A stretch of 64,000 nucleotides of DNA from Emmonsiellopsis sp. PD_33. Its lineage: Eukaryota; Ascomycota; Eurotiomycetes; Onygenales; Ajellomycetaceae. Below are positions 11,301 to 24,429 of the stretch, one piece after another. The translations under genes were made by a program, and so were the position numbers. Each line of letters starts with the position of its first letter. The first letter of the stretch is position 1. The notes under the pieces were generated by a model. That model was not told where the DNA came from. It did not search any database and saw nothing but the letters and a program-made list of their open reading frames with translations. The stretch is from assembly GCA_032988165.1 (NCBI GenBank), contig JANTQF010000071.1:1-64000 (forward strand), written 5' to 3'.

Positions 11301-14300
11301 TTCATAGTCTTATTATGTATACTGGGCTGATTAAACCTAGAATAATCAAAGAATTCCTCAAAAAGGAGACCTTTAAATGTTTTGACCTGTAAGATGGCAA
11401 TATAAGTTAGGCCTGACTGAAATTTAACCTTAAAGATGTTAAGAATAATCTGATCTAGAGAGACACCTTGAGATTTATGAATTATAATAGCATAAGTAAC
11501 TATAATAAGGAACTACATACAGCTGTAGGCTTGATTGACATGGGAAAACTTATAGTAGGCCTGAAAGATAGGAATCAATTTACAGTTATCTTATTTAATG
11601 TAGGTAGGTCTATTATATTTATTAAAATAAATCAAAAGAGTGAGTAATGGGTCTTTATAGAGGTCTTCAGTGTCAAGGCTCCAGATAATATTATAAATAG
11701 TGCTTAAGATGCCATTTATGAGGCCTCTATTAGTTCATATATTCTGTAAAAGCATAATGTGACAGTCAATGAAAAGAGAGAAATTTTGATGTAGGTTACC
11801 CTCTTTATCAGACTCTAACTAAGAAATACTAGAACTAGTATTAGAAGTCTGAATATTAATAACAAGCTATTTTCAGCTTTAAATTGCCTCTTCATTGTAA
11901 GTATTAATATTATACTTTTTAGTGTAAATATAAATAGCATTATTAAAGGCTGCAGCTTCATGGGGTATAAGATTCTAAACATATCTTAAAAGGAATTCTC
12001 AATCATCTAGAGTTAGTTTACTAACCCAAAGATTTCTCAAGGCCTTATAGTCTATAGAATTAGCAACTATCAAGATCCTCATCACCCTGACATCAAACTA
12101 CAGTTAGTTGGATAGTTTTATTGAAGGTAAGATAAATCTAACAGCTGTGAATCTTATTACTATGATTGAGACAACTATTATAAAAGAGTAGGGTCTGAAA
12201 TATAGGAGGTAACTAATAGAAATCCCCATATAATACAATACTGAGGCCCCTAAAAGGCTCCTGCTACTAAGGAAATATATAATAGTAAGTCTGATCAATT
12301 CAGGCAAGTTACTATAAACTGACCATTGACTTTTCATTAATAATTAAATATTGAATATCCTTGAAAAGGGCCTGCATTGATTGCAGATTCTGCAGGTTGG
12401 GCTGTTCATAAAGAATTGAATATTTAATAAGAAGTCTAAATAGAGAGTATAATATTTAAGTGTTAATATAGTGAGCTACTATACCAGTTAGTACTACTTA
12501 AATGAGAGGAATAGATAAATTCTGACTTTCTGTGAGATTCTGAAGAATTATAGAAAGAAGCATAATTAAATATATTTTTCCTATTCCCTCTTTACCATCA
12601 AGATTGATAAGTAAGGAATTCAGGGAGCTACTATTAAGAACCTCAGTATAGTGATATACTACTATATCATAAAAGAGGTGTTGATCAGGGCTGAGGATAA
12701 TAGAAGATCTAGTGCTGTAAAGAGTAATATTAACTGGGAAATTAGCCTTTATATTATCTCAGAATTTAGTGTTAAGGTTGATATTAATTTTAATATGAGA
12801 GATCTAATTGTAATTAAAATCTAAAGACTAATGATCAATCTAATTATAATTTTGAAGTTCAATTAGACTACTATCAGATTGCTGAGAGTTCTATTAAATG
12901 AGTTTAGCTTAAATAATATTCAGTTTACTCTCATTATTATTATTATCCTCTTCAAATTTCAGTTTAGACTCTGGTATATCTTTACTATAAGTATCTACTA
13001 GATGATTATGTGTAAGATGGCAGTAATTATAGACTTCAGTAAATAATAACCAGAAGGTCAGAAGATCAATAACTTTAAGATTATTAATCTAATGAAAAGA
13101 GTAATATAATTAAAGCTTAATTTAAGTATAGTTCTTCATTTAAGTTACAGCCTGATAAATAGAAAAGTATATCAAAACACAGCCTTTTGCATGTGAATGT
13201 TGCTTAATTTGAGGTTTATAAGAGAAGTTCCTCAAGAAGTTATAGAATATAACATCTTTAAATTTCTGTGGGTGAGTCTTATATTTCATTAAAATAGATG
13301 AGCTATGTTGGAGTGCTCCAGATTCCAGTGTATAGCTATACTAATAGAGGTCTTCAGGCTAGCAATCAACTGTAATTGAATCTTAAGATCCTATTTGTAA
13401 AGGAAGATTTAATAGAAGATAGTAAATCTTCTGGGCAGACTAATTATATTCTCCAATCAACTAATTCATGAGCTTTATAATGGTTGAAAGGAGAGAGTGG
13501 CTGGTACTCATACTAGATAGAATTTATTAAATGATTTGATAGTAGAACTTAGTCTTAGTTTTAGACTTAGTAATGTACTTGAATAAATAGTTTAGAACTG
13601 CATGGCTGCCAGTGTAGAAGGTAATATTAGTATTTGCAAGCCAGCTAAGGGTGATAAGGTAGTTATAGTTATTAAGAATGAGATCATTTTGGTGAGAGTG
13701 TAAGTAGTAGTAACTACTACTTAAAGGTTTTTTAATAATGTAGTCTGGCTGATATTCATGGGGGAAGTAAAAGTAACATTGAAACTTACCTGTAACTTAC
13801 TCCTTATAAATATAGTACTTGGAGCTGCAGTGATGACATTGAACCTGATTTAGAACTAAAGATAGATATTAAATAATATTTAATTGATTTAAGTAACTTA
13901 GTGATAGAGTAGATCTAATATCTTCAGATTAGACATATATAGATTTAGGATTATTAGTCTTGATAACCAGGCCCTAGTAATTAGTAAATATCTAATAAGT
14001 GTTATTATTCATTTGATTCAGCTCTGAATTTAATGCATCTTGACACTAAAAAACACTATGAGAGTAAACTAATCCTTGGCCTTGCTATTCATAGTGAGTT
14101 CAGTGGTCAACAATGTTGAATTTCAATTTGAGGACCTTATCTTTAAATATGATGAGATGTAGATGAAAGTAATACATAATAATTACAGGATAGTCTTAAA
14201 TATTATCTCTAGTAAACTTGAGTCTTTAAAGGTCCATACTATTTTACTAAGAAGTAGAGTACCTAGGGAAATATTACATTAAATTGTCCCAATGGTGGTC

Positions 14301-16484
14301 AGCAGCTAAAAGAGTTAGAAATAGGTGAGGAGACCTGATATTTTAAATGTATGCCTGAAGCTGACAGCATTTTATACTCTAAAAAGAATGGGTCTCATGA
14401 ATACTCTCAGTAAAGTGAGTAAGAGAATTTAATAGTATGATAGACTCTAATGTATTAATAGTAAAAACTGTCTAAAGCTCTTGTAATGTAAGGTTCTTAA
14501 GATTAGTATCTATTTGATTATAAAAGAACTATTCTTGAGTCCTAATTTGCTTGTAGAATAGAGAGTTAAAAAGAATGTAATAAAATTAACTATAATAAGC
14601 AAAATGACCATTATAATATTTAAATAGAAATTATACATAGTCTGGAAAAATAATAGACTGTTGATGAGGAAGAAGATACTCAGCCTCATCCTTGAAGAAA
14701 AGAATTGGAAAGACTCAAGAGAATAAAGGATAAGTATTATTAAACTCACTTAAGGGTGTGTTTTGAGCTGCAGGAAGAGTTAAGTGGTTAAAGAGCTTAG
14801 ATATATTAAGTTTATAATATAATTACTTAATTTTAGTTTATAAAATTAAGAGATTAGAAATAGTAGAGTGTTCAGGTAGCATGTTAAGATCATCATCTAA
14901 CTAGTCATTTTCTTCAGGGCTGAATTTATAGTTTCCAGTGAGTTCCTACTCCTTAATTTTATGGAATGGAATTTAATTAGTAATATCACTATTTTCTGGC
15001 AGCTAATCTCATACTACATTATTAATGACTATATTATTATAGCCTGAATAGTTCTTATACAAATAGATTAACCACTTTACAACAGCACCTTTATGAACTG
15101 TAAAGTCCTGCTGAAATTGATACTGAAGATGTAGATTATTAGTAGAATTTAATGGCTTGAAAATAATTATCTTAAGATTCTTAGAAAGCAATAGCAAGAT
15201 ATTATAGATACAGTCAGTATTATGTAAAAAACTAATAATATAGCCCTTGTATTTATATTAGTGTCTATAAATCTAATGAATCTTAATAGAGACATGAACT
15301 TGAGAGATAAGCATTTTCTTAATTTGACTGAGAACTAATAAATTAGCATTGATATCATCAAGGTCTAGATTATTATCTTTAGAATATATATAAGAGTCTT
15401 TGGAGAGTCTTCTCATGTTAATATAAATATAGTGTTAATAAACACTGTCATCATCAAGGTGCATATTAAATCAATGTATCTTACAATGACTATAAACCTC
15501 TATTTTGAGATCCTCAAGTATGATATAGAAAGTCTTGATACACTGCTAATCAATGAGATTAAGAGCTAGATCATTAAGAAAGATAGGATCTTATAGATTT
15601 ATTAATAAATTTTAAGTAATAGTTGCCTGTAAATGATTATATTCTTAGACAGTCTTGAGAGCTTCTATATCTATAGTGTCAATAGACATGGTCATCTCAG
15701 GCTATAAGATTTATTAGAATGCTAAAGGACTACTTACTCTTGAGATTGATCAGTTAATGAATGAATTATTAGAGCTTTGAGGGGTTAAGAGTAATAATAA
15801 GATTATAAATGTAATTTACAGAGAAGCTGAGGCTATAAATGTAAATTGAGGAGAGATAGATGATTAACTAAAAGGTAATATAAATAGTAGATGAAATAGT
15901 AAAGAAGAGAGGTTTGAAGAACTATAAGCTAAAGAAGTAATCTATGTAGATTTATAGAATACATTTAGTACTAAGAGAGGGAGATGAGGCTATTGATATT
16001 CATACAGCCTACTTAATGAAGAAGTTAATGAGGAATCTTACTTATTATATCTAGTTATATGATGAGCTCTGCAGATCTTATTCTACTTCTAATAGATCTT
16101 TATAAGTAATGAAGTGTTCAATCTATAGACTTCATAATGAAAAAACTTGACTTCTAATGATGTATTTATATTAATGTGTTTATAAGCTTGAGAAGTAGCT
16201 GTAAACTTCATAAATTATTTTTGAGTCTGAGGCTGAGGTAGGAGATTGAGCTCAGCAGTTTCATTCTCAAGATCTCTGATATGATTATGGCTCTAAAAAT
16301 CTATCAGTAGGTATTCCAAATAAGGATGTAAAGAACTATAAAACCTGAGAGACTTAAGTGTAACATTTAAGACATACTGCTATAGTGATTATTGAACTCT
16401 GTAAAGAGAAAAACTAGTTAAAAGACTTATACTGAATATAATGAGTATATTATTTGAATGTAGGAACTATTAAAGGTTAGAGCT
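11300..16484 (-). pseudogene. Helitron Rep/PIF1-helicase relic
   Basis: This is a decayed gene for the rolling-circle Rep plus PIF1-type helicase of a fungal Helitron, read on the minus strand with many stops. In order from the N-side: the helitron-N-like block at 15009-15197 (QDFTVHKGAVVKWLIYLYK); the Rep block near 14040-14100, where the expected HUH motif reads Y-S-H, so its first His is lost; a cysteine pair block (VQCHHCSSKYY) near 13800-13850; the conserved FPHEYQPD and TGSHAVLNYL blocks at 13600-13760; the helicase Walker A near 12576-12610, reading INLDGKEGIGK; and the C-terminal helicase motif KSQGVSLDQIILN near 11440-11480, followed by FEEFFDYSRF. The N-terminal side runs to the GAGCT duplication of element C at 16480-16484 and may continue at 40989. 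Confidence 0.8.
16480..16484. other. Target site duplication GAGCT (left, element C)
   Basis: The pentamer GAGCT sits directly before the TGTAAC start of the left 254-bp repeat. The same pentamer follows the TTCACA end of the right repeat at 40984-40988. The match over 24.5 kb identifies the two repeats as the ends of a single insertion. Confidence 0.85.
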
Positions 16485-16738
16485 TGTAACAGGTGCACTC
16501 TGATAAGTGGATCATGCAAGCTATATGCTAGAATCAAGATTATAATCACTAGAGAAAGGAAGGAAAAAGGAAAAGAAATCACAAGATCATATAATATAAA
16601 TAGAAGGGAATTATATGAGGTCAGAGCAAATAAACATTCATATAAAGGCCCAGTCAGAGGTGTCCAATCAGGCAGTTAGAGATTGGGCAAAGTTCAGGCA
16701 AGCTATAAATATAGAGTATAAGAGCATAGCTCTTCACA
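16485..16738 (-). repeat. 3' LTR of element C (254 bp)
   Basis: It aligns to 40730-40983 at the same length with no gap. I saw only transitions between the two, at least a dozen of them as paired TG-versus-CA differences (for example TG at 16501-16502 against CA at 40746-40747). That pattern marks ancestral CG sites mutated independently on either strand. Confidence 0.9.
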
Positions 16739-17099
16739 TTATCTTCCCCTATTTAGTTTCAGAGGGTGAGCAGGAGGGTTTGAAGAATCAGGTGCAGTGC
16801 AGCACAGATAGAGTCTCATTGAGTAAGTATAGTTCTTTGTAATAGGTGAGCACAGTAGTGTCCTGCAGGGTAGAGATTAATTCCTATAAAGAGGCCTCAT
16901 ATCTGAGCTACTTCATCAGATATTAAAATTCTTATTTATAGTAGTAATAGTTGAGGATGGCTTCAATCTCATATTCTACCTCATTATCTTCCCCAATAAT
17001 GCCAGGTAGATGCCAGTTGATGATCTCTTACAAAGAGAATAGATTAATAAAGATCTTGCAGAGTAGGTTCATATGAAACATATTGTAGATTCTAGGTGA
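16739..17099 (-). pseudogene. Element C integrase tail with chromodomain
   Basis: On the minus strand this segment reads a broken but clear Gypsy integrase C-terminus: RIYNMFHMNLL, which in this family follows the integrase GPY/F region, then a chromodomain core with EDNEVEYEIEAILNYYYY and YLMK-LRYEAS-EELI, where the gaps are stops at expected Trp or Arg codons. Chromodomains of this class direct integration into heterochromatin. The segment is the downstream continuation of the frame left at about 28520, interrupted by element A. Confidence 0.8.
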
Positions 17100-17425
17100 T
17101 GTGGTGGGGATCTACCATTAGGTCAGATCAATTTTTCACTGAGACTTTTCACTACTAAGTATAGTCATGAAGATAGATATTTTCCTTTCATTGTAAGGCT
17201 TCATCTATTCATTCATGGATTTCTCATGCATGTGTATGCTTCTTTGAGATAGATTTTTTATTTCTTTTGAGTATTATCTTATCATTCTATTACTATGTTG
17301 TTTTGTACTATAGATTGTCAATATATTTCTCTACTTCAACATTAATATCAATTCTTTTCTTGTGTTTGCTGCTGCCCTGTTTAGTACTACCTAACACACA
17401 CATCTTGTCCCCACTTCATTGATGC
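17100..17425 (+). repeat. 5' LTR of element A
   Basis: It aligns over its length with 28188-28512, sharing long blocks such as the stretch containing GATAGATATTTTCCTTTCAT and CATGCATGTGTATGCTTCTT. Differences are mostly transitions. Ends are placed at TGTGGTG and TGATGCA; the 3' end is uncertain by about 5 bp. Confidence 0.85.
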
Positions 17426-17629
17426 ACACAATTGAAATATGAATGAATGAATAGATGGCAGTATTAATATAAATAACTATGCTGAGTTTCTTTCCCCTTT
17501 TTTCTTTTCTTTTATTGAGTGTGTTACTCAACATAATTCTCTTATTTCAGTTTGTGATAGGCTCATTTAGTTGGAGTAGGCCCACAGCCTTGCAGCTGCA
17601 CTAATAATAATACTACCAGAAGAAAACTT

Positions 17630-20600
17630 TAAAGAATGGACTCACTGAACTATCAAATCTATCAAGCCATTTCTCAATAAATGCAGACTCTAGTGAGAAG
17701 AAAAATCTACAGTAGATCTTGTAGTTTCTTCTCTTCCTTAAGTTTCTAAACCTCTACTCACAAAAAGATACAAATATTATCATCATTATTAATCTATTTT
17801 TCATTTATGAATGAGAGCTACTTATCTATTCATTTCTCTATTAATATATACTTTCTAAGTACACTTGATTGAACTCCATTGCACATTATTGAACTCAGTC
17901 AGAAAAAGCACTAGCTCTACCACCAAAAATTGAGATCAACAGTAAGAAGATGTTCAGCTCTATCAATTTCTCATCAGGCCTGCCTACATCTAGTAGTACC
18001 TTGCCTCCTGAAAGTAGAATAATTTATTAGTAGCTTATTATGCTCATGCTGGTTCCTAAATCTCTTAGAGCCCTCTCTTTTAATGGGAAGAATGTTACTC
18101 AGTTTGTCAATCAGTTTAATACTATGCTGAAGCTGCACCATATTCCTAAGGATGAAGTCTTAGCAATGTTATACAACTATTACTCTATGAAACTATAAGG
18201 TTATATGGATCAGCTGGTGAAGAACCTGCAAATCTAGATAAAAGTTAAGATCAAGTTGATGTTAGAGTTCTAATAGGATGATACTCATCAGTAGATGTAC
18301 AACTAAATCTATCTGAATACTCTATCTAGTTTCAAATAATCTTCCAGTTAAGATATTTTCACTTTCTACTGTCAATTCTGCACTATTACTAAGCCACTAA
18401 TTAGCTGAAATGAAATTCAGGAATCTCTTGCCTGCCAGTTGTTCTTACAAGGCCTGCCTGATGGAGTTTATGAGAAGGCTTTTTGCAAGGCTAGGTTTGA
18501 TTAAAACAACCCATCTGAGTGGAAGATTTCAAAGGTTTGTGAAGCTACAGCTGAATCTCAGAAAGTCAAGAAAAAGATGATTCAGATGATCACATCTAAT
18601 CTAAGTTCTTATATGATGCTACCCACTCAGCTGCCTTCTACTCAATCTATCTTCAATCTACTTATCCTGACTGTGCTAAGACCTCAAGTGGTCTTCTCTG
18701 CACTGCCTGCTTCTTCTGATTCAACTTCAAGGAATTTAAATGATAGCTTGCTTGAATCTCTCATCAACTAGATGGATGCACTGTTACTGGCCATCACAGG
18801 TTTCTAATAGCAGGAAAATATATAATAATCAGCTGTAGTGCCATGCATTCTCACCCACCAGGGATCTATTGATTCTACTTGAGATCTTATGAATGTTTTC
18901 TATTATAGGATATAGTATGGCTCTGGCAGTCTATATCAACCTCAATCTGAAAGCATGTCACAATATGATTGCCCTTCTCATGCCTATTGGGGTTGTGGTG
19001 ACTCCTCTCACATGCTTCCTCAGTGTCTTCAAATTGGCAAGCTGATTGACCAGGGAAAGATCCATTAAAATAAAATGAATAAATACTTTGATGGACATGT
19101 GATGCAGTACAATCTAAAGATCAATATGAATCAGTATGAATCACACATTATTACTATCAAGCATGCTTTTGAGTAGAGATTTATACCTTCTATTATCCCA
19201 TTAGTAGCAAAACTTCATAATGATGGTAGCATCCTTATTTTCTCTAACAGTAGCTCATTACCCACAGTTAATTTTATTAGCATATGTGATGTCAGGTTTA
19301 AAAGTAGTGCAGAAGAAGGCAACTTGAACAGCAAAGTAGAAAAGATTACTAGTATGATAGCTGCTTAGACTGCTATAGAAAATAGTAAGAGTAAAGAGTC
19401 AGCTGCTAATAAGAATTGATCTACACTCTCTGGCTAGATTGAAAAGGAGAAAGCTCTATCTTCCACCTATTCTCAAAGGATTAGTCACTATTTAGATAGC
19501 TCTTAAAAATTGGTTTTATTTGCTGAGGACATCATCTTACCTTCATTCAATCTCAATGAATTATAGACCCTTCTTAATAGCCAACTTCAGGAAGAAACAT
19601 CAACTTAGCTAATCAATGAAGCTGTGCCTGATGCTAAGATGGCTAAAGTGCCTAAGATTCAGAAGAAAACCATCCTCTATCATCTTAGAAAGCCTAAAGG
19701 GCTAAAACTATCTATCAAAATGAGAGATAAGGAGAATCATGCCACTGCAACCCAGACAGTCTTTAAGAAAATTATGTGTCAAGAGATCATCAGAATTTAA
19801 CTTAAGAATATTATAGCCTACTCTGCTCAGCTGCAGTAGATATTCTTTCAGAATCTTTCAGCTGAAGTTTAATAGCATATAATTAAGAAAGAATCTACTA
19901 GAGTCTCCTTTATTTAGCTCTTTCATCATATCTTAGAATATAATTCTCAGTGGAACCTAGTGTTTATTGACTATATCAAGTTTTCTGTCAGCATCAGAAA
20001 GGGTCAGACTGAAGTCATATTCAATAACAGGGTAGAGATTAACTATATAATGAAGAGTATTACCTTAAGTTTCAGCCTGATCATTCAGAAAGATGCTCTC
20101 AAGCTGATTCTTAATGCTAGTAATTAGCATAATAGTATCATTAAAATTTATAAGAATATTCTAGTTCATATTGGATCTATATCTATGCCTCAAACCTTCT
20201 TCATTTTAGAGTGTGGTTCCCATAAGTGCATTCTAGGCCACCTCTATGAAAATGTGACTCAGTTAGTATGACAAACAGATAATGTAGGTGGCATCACTAT
20301 TATAATTTTTAATTTAGATGATAAAACTAATTAGATCTCCTTCCTCAGCTATTCTCTAGAAGATTATAGTGATAGGTAGCTAGATGATCTTCATAGCAAG
20401 CATCAGTCTTTAAATTAGAGATGCTGAGTCTAACTAATCTTTATGATAATAATAGTAAGTAAAGAGATGAAGTTAGAGTCAGCAGCATTAATATGATGAA
20501 TGGTAAGATAGAAATTCTACTATATAAGAGTAATAAGAGAGAATTCAGCCAATCATAATTTCCCAGCCTGGGGCTGATAAATACCTCCAGCCAATCAGAG

Positions 20601-23600
20601 GTTGCTATTTAATTGCCTCAGAAATCTTCACTATATATTCCTATTATTTTATAATAATGCTTTCAGTCATTCTTGCATGCTATATTTTCTTTCTTGTAGC
20701 ATCCTATCTCTGAAATTTATTGAGTTTATAGCATGTAACTACATAACCTTCCTCTCTATGATTCTACTGAGCCTTCTTCTTGATCTTGCCATCTAATTAT
20801 TATCACACTGTACAAGCAGAAGGTAGATAAGATTCAGCCCCTCAATATACTAATAATAGATGGAGAGATACCTGATGAGATAGATCAATGGAGAGAGATT
20901 CATTAGAAATAATATTAAGATAATATTAAATCTGCAAAGGATCTGCCTTTACCTTACAACTACCTGATCACATTTTATTTCTCAGATTGCCCATATGGCT
21001 CTTACCTCACACCCAACAGAATAGAAAAGCTTCAAATTAAATTGATTTTGACACCTCAGAAATGCAAGCTACTGATTGAGATCTTACTCAAGCAGGAGAA
21101 AGTATTAGTATAAAGCTTCAGTAATTACAGAAAACTAGCTAAGGAAGTCTCTCTACCAATTAAGATTCATGCTGTTGAGTATAAAGCATGGTAGGCCTCT
21201 AAGTTTTCTGTTCCTCAAAAATTACTACTAATAGTTATAGAAATGCTTTGCAAGCAAGTTAATTCTAGTATCTTCAAACATTATTATAATCTATATTGGA
21301 ATAAATGATTCCTCATTAAGAAGAAGGAGTCTGAGAAATACTAAATCATCAATGCCTGCATGGATATGAATGTTATTACAGTTCAGAATGCCTATATTCC
21401 TTTCAGTGCTGATGTTTTTATAAAAGATTTTACTGGGTAAGTCATCATCAGTATGATGAATTTCTTTTCCAGATATAATTAGATCACTTTACATGAGGAT
21501 AGCTATAACATGACTGCCTTCTAAACCTTAATCAGCCTTCTTCACCAGATAATATTGCCATAAGATGCTATAAATTTTATTGCTATTTTCTACTGAGTCA
21601 TGGCTCACATTCTCCATTCAAATATTCTCTACCAGGCAGATAATTTCATGGACAACATTAATGTGAAAGGTCCATAATTTTGATACAATAATAAGAAGAT
21701 CATACTAGGAATTCATCAGTTTATTTTAAAGTATCTTTAAAATCTGGATTAGACCCTGATCAGCATCAAGCTCTTGAACACATACATCTAGGTTGCAAAA
21801 TCTGAGTTTGGCTGCTCTGATATGATTCTCATTGGATATATTATCAATACTGATAGGCACTGCCCTGAGGCCACTAAAATTATCAAAATCATTAAATGGT
21901 CTGAATCAACTGAGATCTCTGGAGCTCATACCTTCATCAGTATTTATATGTATTATCACATCTGGATTCTGAACTTTGCCTTCATTTCCAACTCAATCTA
22001 TTTACTGTTCAAGAAAAACACCTTTTTCCTCTGGAGACTCAAGCAATCAAACATCATGTCAGTTCTGAAGATAGCACTGATAACTGTTCCTGCTCTGCAC
22101 TGCATTAATTATTCTGAAGGTGCTAGAGATATTATGGTCACAACTAATACTAGTAAATATAACTGAGAAGGAACATTGAGTCAGCAAGATGTTGGAAATA
22201 GGAAGCTTCATCCCTGCTAATATGAGAGTGGGATTTAGAGCTCAGCAGAGGTAAAGTATGACACAGGAAAATGAGAATGTCAAGTCATCCTCAAAATATT
22301 GAAGAAATACTAATATTATCTGTATGGTATTCACTTCATTCTTGAAACTGATGTGAAAACCTTAATTACTCAGCTCAACTAAATAGCTACTAATCTTCCT
22401 GGCACTCTAGTAACTAACTAGCTCACCTGGATTTAGATGTTTAATTTTGATGTTTATCATATTTCTGGGCAGATTCATAGCACTGCTGATAGCCTTTCTC
22501 AATGGCTGCCTACTAATAATAAGATACCTAAGGATCAGAATATTAATGAATTTATTAAGATAAAGCTTAATTATATTAGCATGACTTCTACTACTATTTC
22601 TAACTTTAATGTTCCTAATGATGTTAACAGTAAAGAATCCCATGTTCTTTCATCATCCTATTCTAATCATAGTGAATTAATTACTAAATATCTCACAATC
22701 TTGAAGCAGCTTAATGATATTCCTCACAAGGTTTTCTCAAAATGGTATAAGTATGTACTAAACTATGTTGTGCATGGGCAACATCTGTTTCACCAGTCAG
22801 ATAAAGAGATTCCACTGAGGTGTGTGATAGATGATCCAGATGAGCAGAAGAAAATCATTACTTGAATATATGATAAGTTAGGTTATAAAGGCTATGAGGC
22901 AATCAACTATAAGGTCTCTTAGTAATATTAGTGGGAAGGCCTATTCACTGATGTCAAGGTATATTACAAGAGATACTATAAGTGCTAGTTCTAGGAAAAT
23001 AACTACCTCAAAGAGCTGCTGTATTCAACTCACCACAACTATCTATAGAATAAGTAATATATCAATGTTGTTAAGTTTCTAAAGAACTGGAGAAAATCAT
23101 GTGTAGTTATTACTCAGAATGATCTCACTGACTGGGTTGAAGGTCAGCCCCTTACTCATACTAAAGCTAAATACATGGCCCAGTTTATTTATGAAGATAT
23201 TATATGCTAATATGGTTGTTTCTGGGAAATAGTGTGTGATGATGAGCTAGAAAATCAGAAGTGAATTAAAATTCTCACCATCAAGTATTATATTAGATAA
23301 ATAATGATTTTACTGTACAATGTAAAAGTAAATAGCATGGTTGAATGTGGTCATCACTCTATTTTAGATGCACTGATGAAGCTTACTATAAATAGGAGGA
23401 ATTAAGTTAATCATTTCCACTCAGTACTGTAGGTAGATTGTGTCTTCATTTAATAGTTAACAGGTGAGATGCCATTCTATCTGCAATATGATTATGATGC
23501 TATCCTCTCTGTTAAGCTTGAGGTACTAATGTAGTAAATACTTCTGTGACACATTGTTTACTCTCATGCCAACTTGATATACATATAGATTCAACAGTTA

Positions 23601-23890
23601 GAGAGACAGGATGAGGACCTGAAGGAGGCAGCCTTTCACCTACAGTGCATATGAGAGAAAAATTAGGATCTATTTGATGAAATCAAGTAATTAGTGTATA
23701 ATTCAGTTCAGGTGGGAGACCTTATCCTTCTACATGACATCAAAATAGAAACATTCTATTCTATCAAACTTAACTTCCAATGGTTGGATCCATATCATAT
23801 GCAGGAGACAAACCATGAGAAAGATACTTATCATCTTGAAGAGCTAAATAGCACACTGTTCCATAACACCACTGCAGGTAATTAAATAAA
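17630..23890 (+). pseudogene. Element A Gag-Pol relic (PR, RT, RNase H, IN)
   Basis: Read on the plus strand with many stops. Gag begins near 17638 (MDSLNYQIYQAIS). A zinc knuckle lies at 18985-19026 (WGCGDSSHMLPQC, its first Cys now Tyr). The reverse transcriptase catalytic box lies near 21645-21660 and reads M-D-N, so the second catalytic Asp is lost. The RT-to-RNase H connection is open at 21822-22166 (TDRHCPEATKIIKIIKW and DYSEG-like INYSEGARDI). The end of RNase H and the linker are at 22437-22865 (YHISGQIHSTADSLSQW). The integrase zinc-finger region follows near 22870-23090, and the integrase C-terminus is at 23694-23885 (VQVGDLILLHD and FQWLDPYHM). The Gypsy domain order is clear. Confidence 0.85.
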
Positions 23891-24429
23891 GAAATTTTAC
23901 CTTTATAATGATTAAATGCTGGTAGTGTTAGATAATGTAGATCTAGTAGAGGATAGTAGTGAGAAAAAAGAGGATGTAAGTAAGGAAGAAAATACTTTAT
24001 AATCTCTAATTCCTTATAATAAAAGTTTTATAGTTATTATCTGATTACTATGTTTATTTCCTTATTCTATTTACTCTTTCTTTATTTTCTTTATTTAGCT
24101 GTATCTACTTATCAGTTTATTTTCTTTATTAGCTGTCTCTTTATGGTTCAGATGCCAGTATGAGTAATATGCCAGAATCTGAATGTATCTTTACATTTCT
24201 TTACAGTTTTCTTTGTTTCTTTCATTTTATAGCTATTAAAATAGTAGTATATCTTTCTTATTCTCTCATTTTACTGGCTGCAGCTACCTTTACATCTTGC
24301 ATTTGAAAAACTATAAGAGTATACTCTATTCCACATTCCCCTCCACTTTCCTCTCATTATCATCACAGATATCTCAGTCTTACTCTTAAACTAACCTACA
24401 TTAATATACAACAGTGCTATATCTATAAT

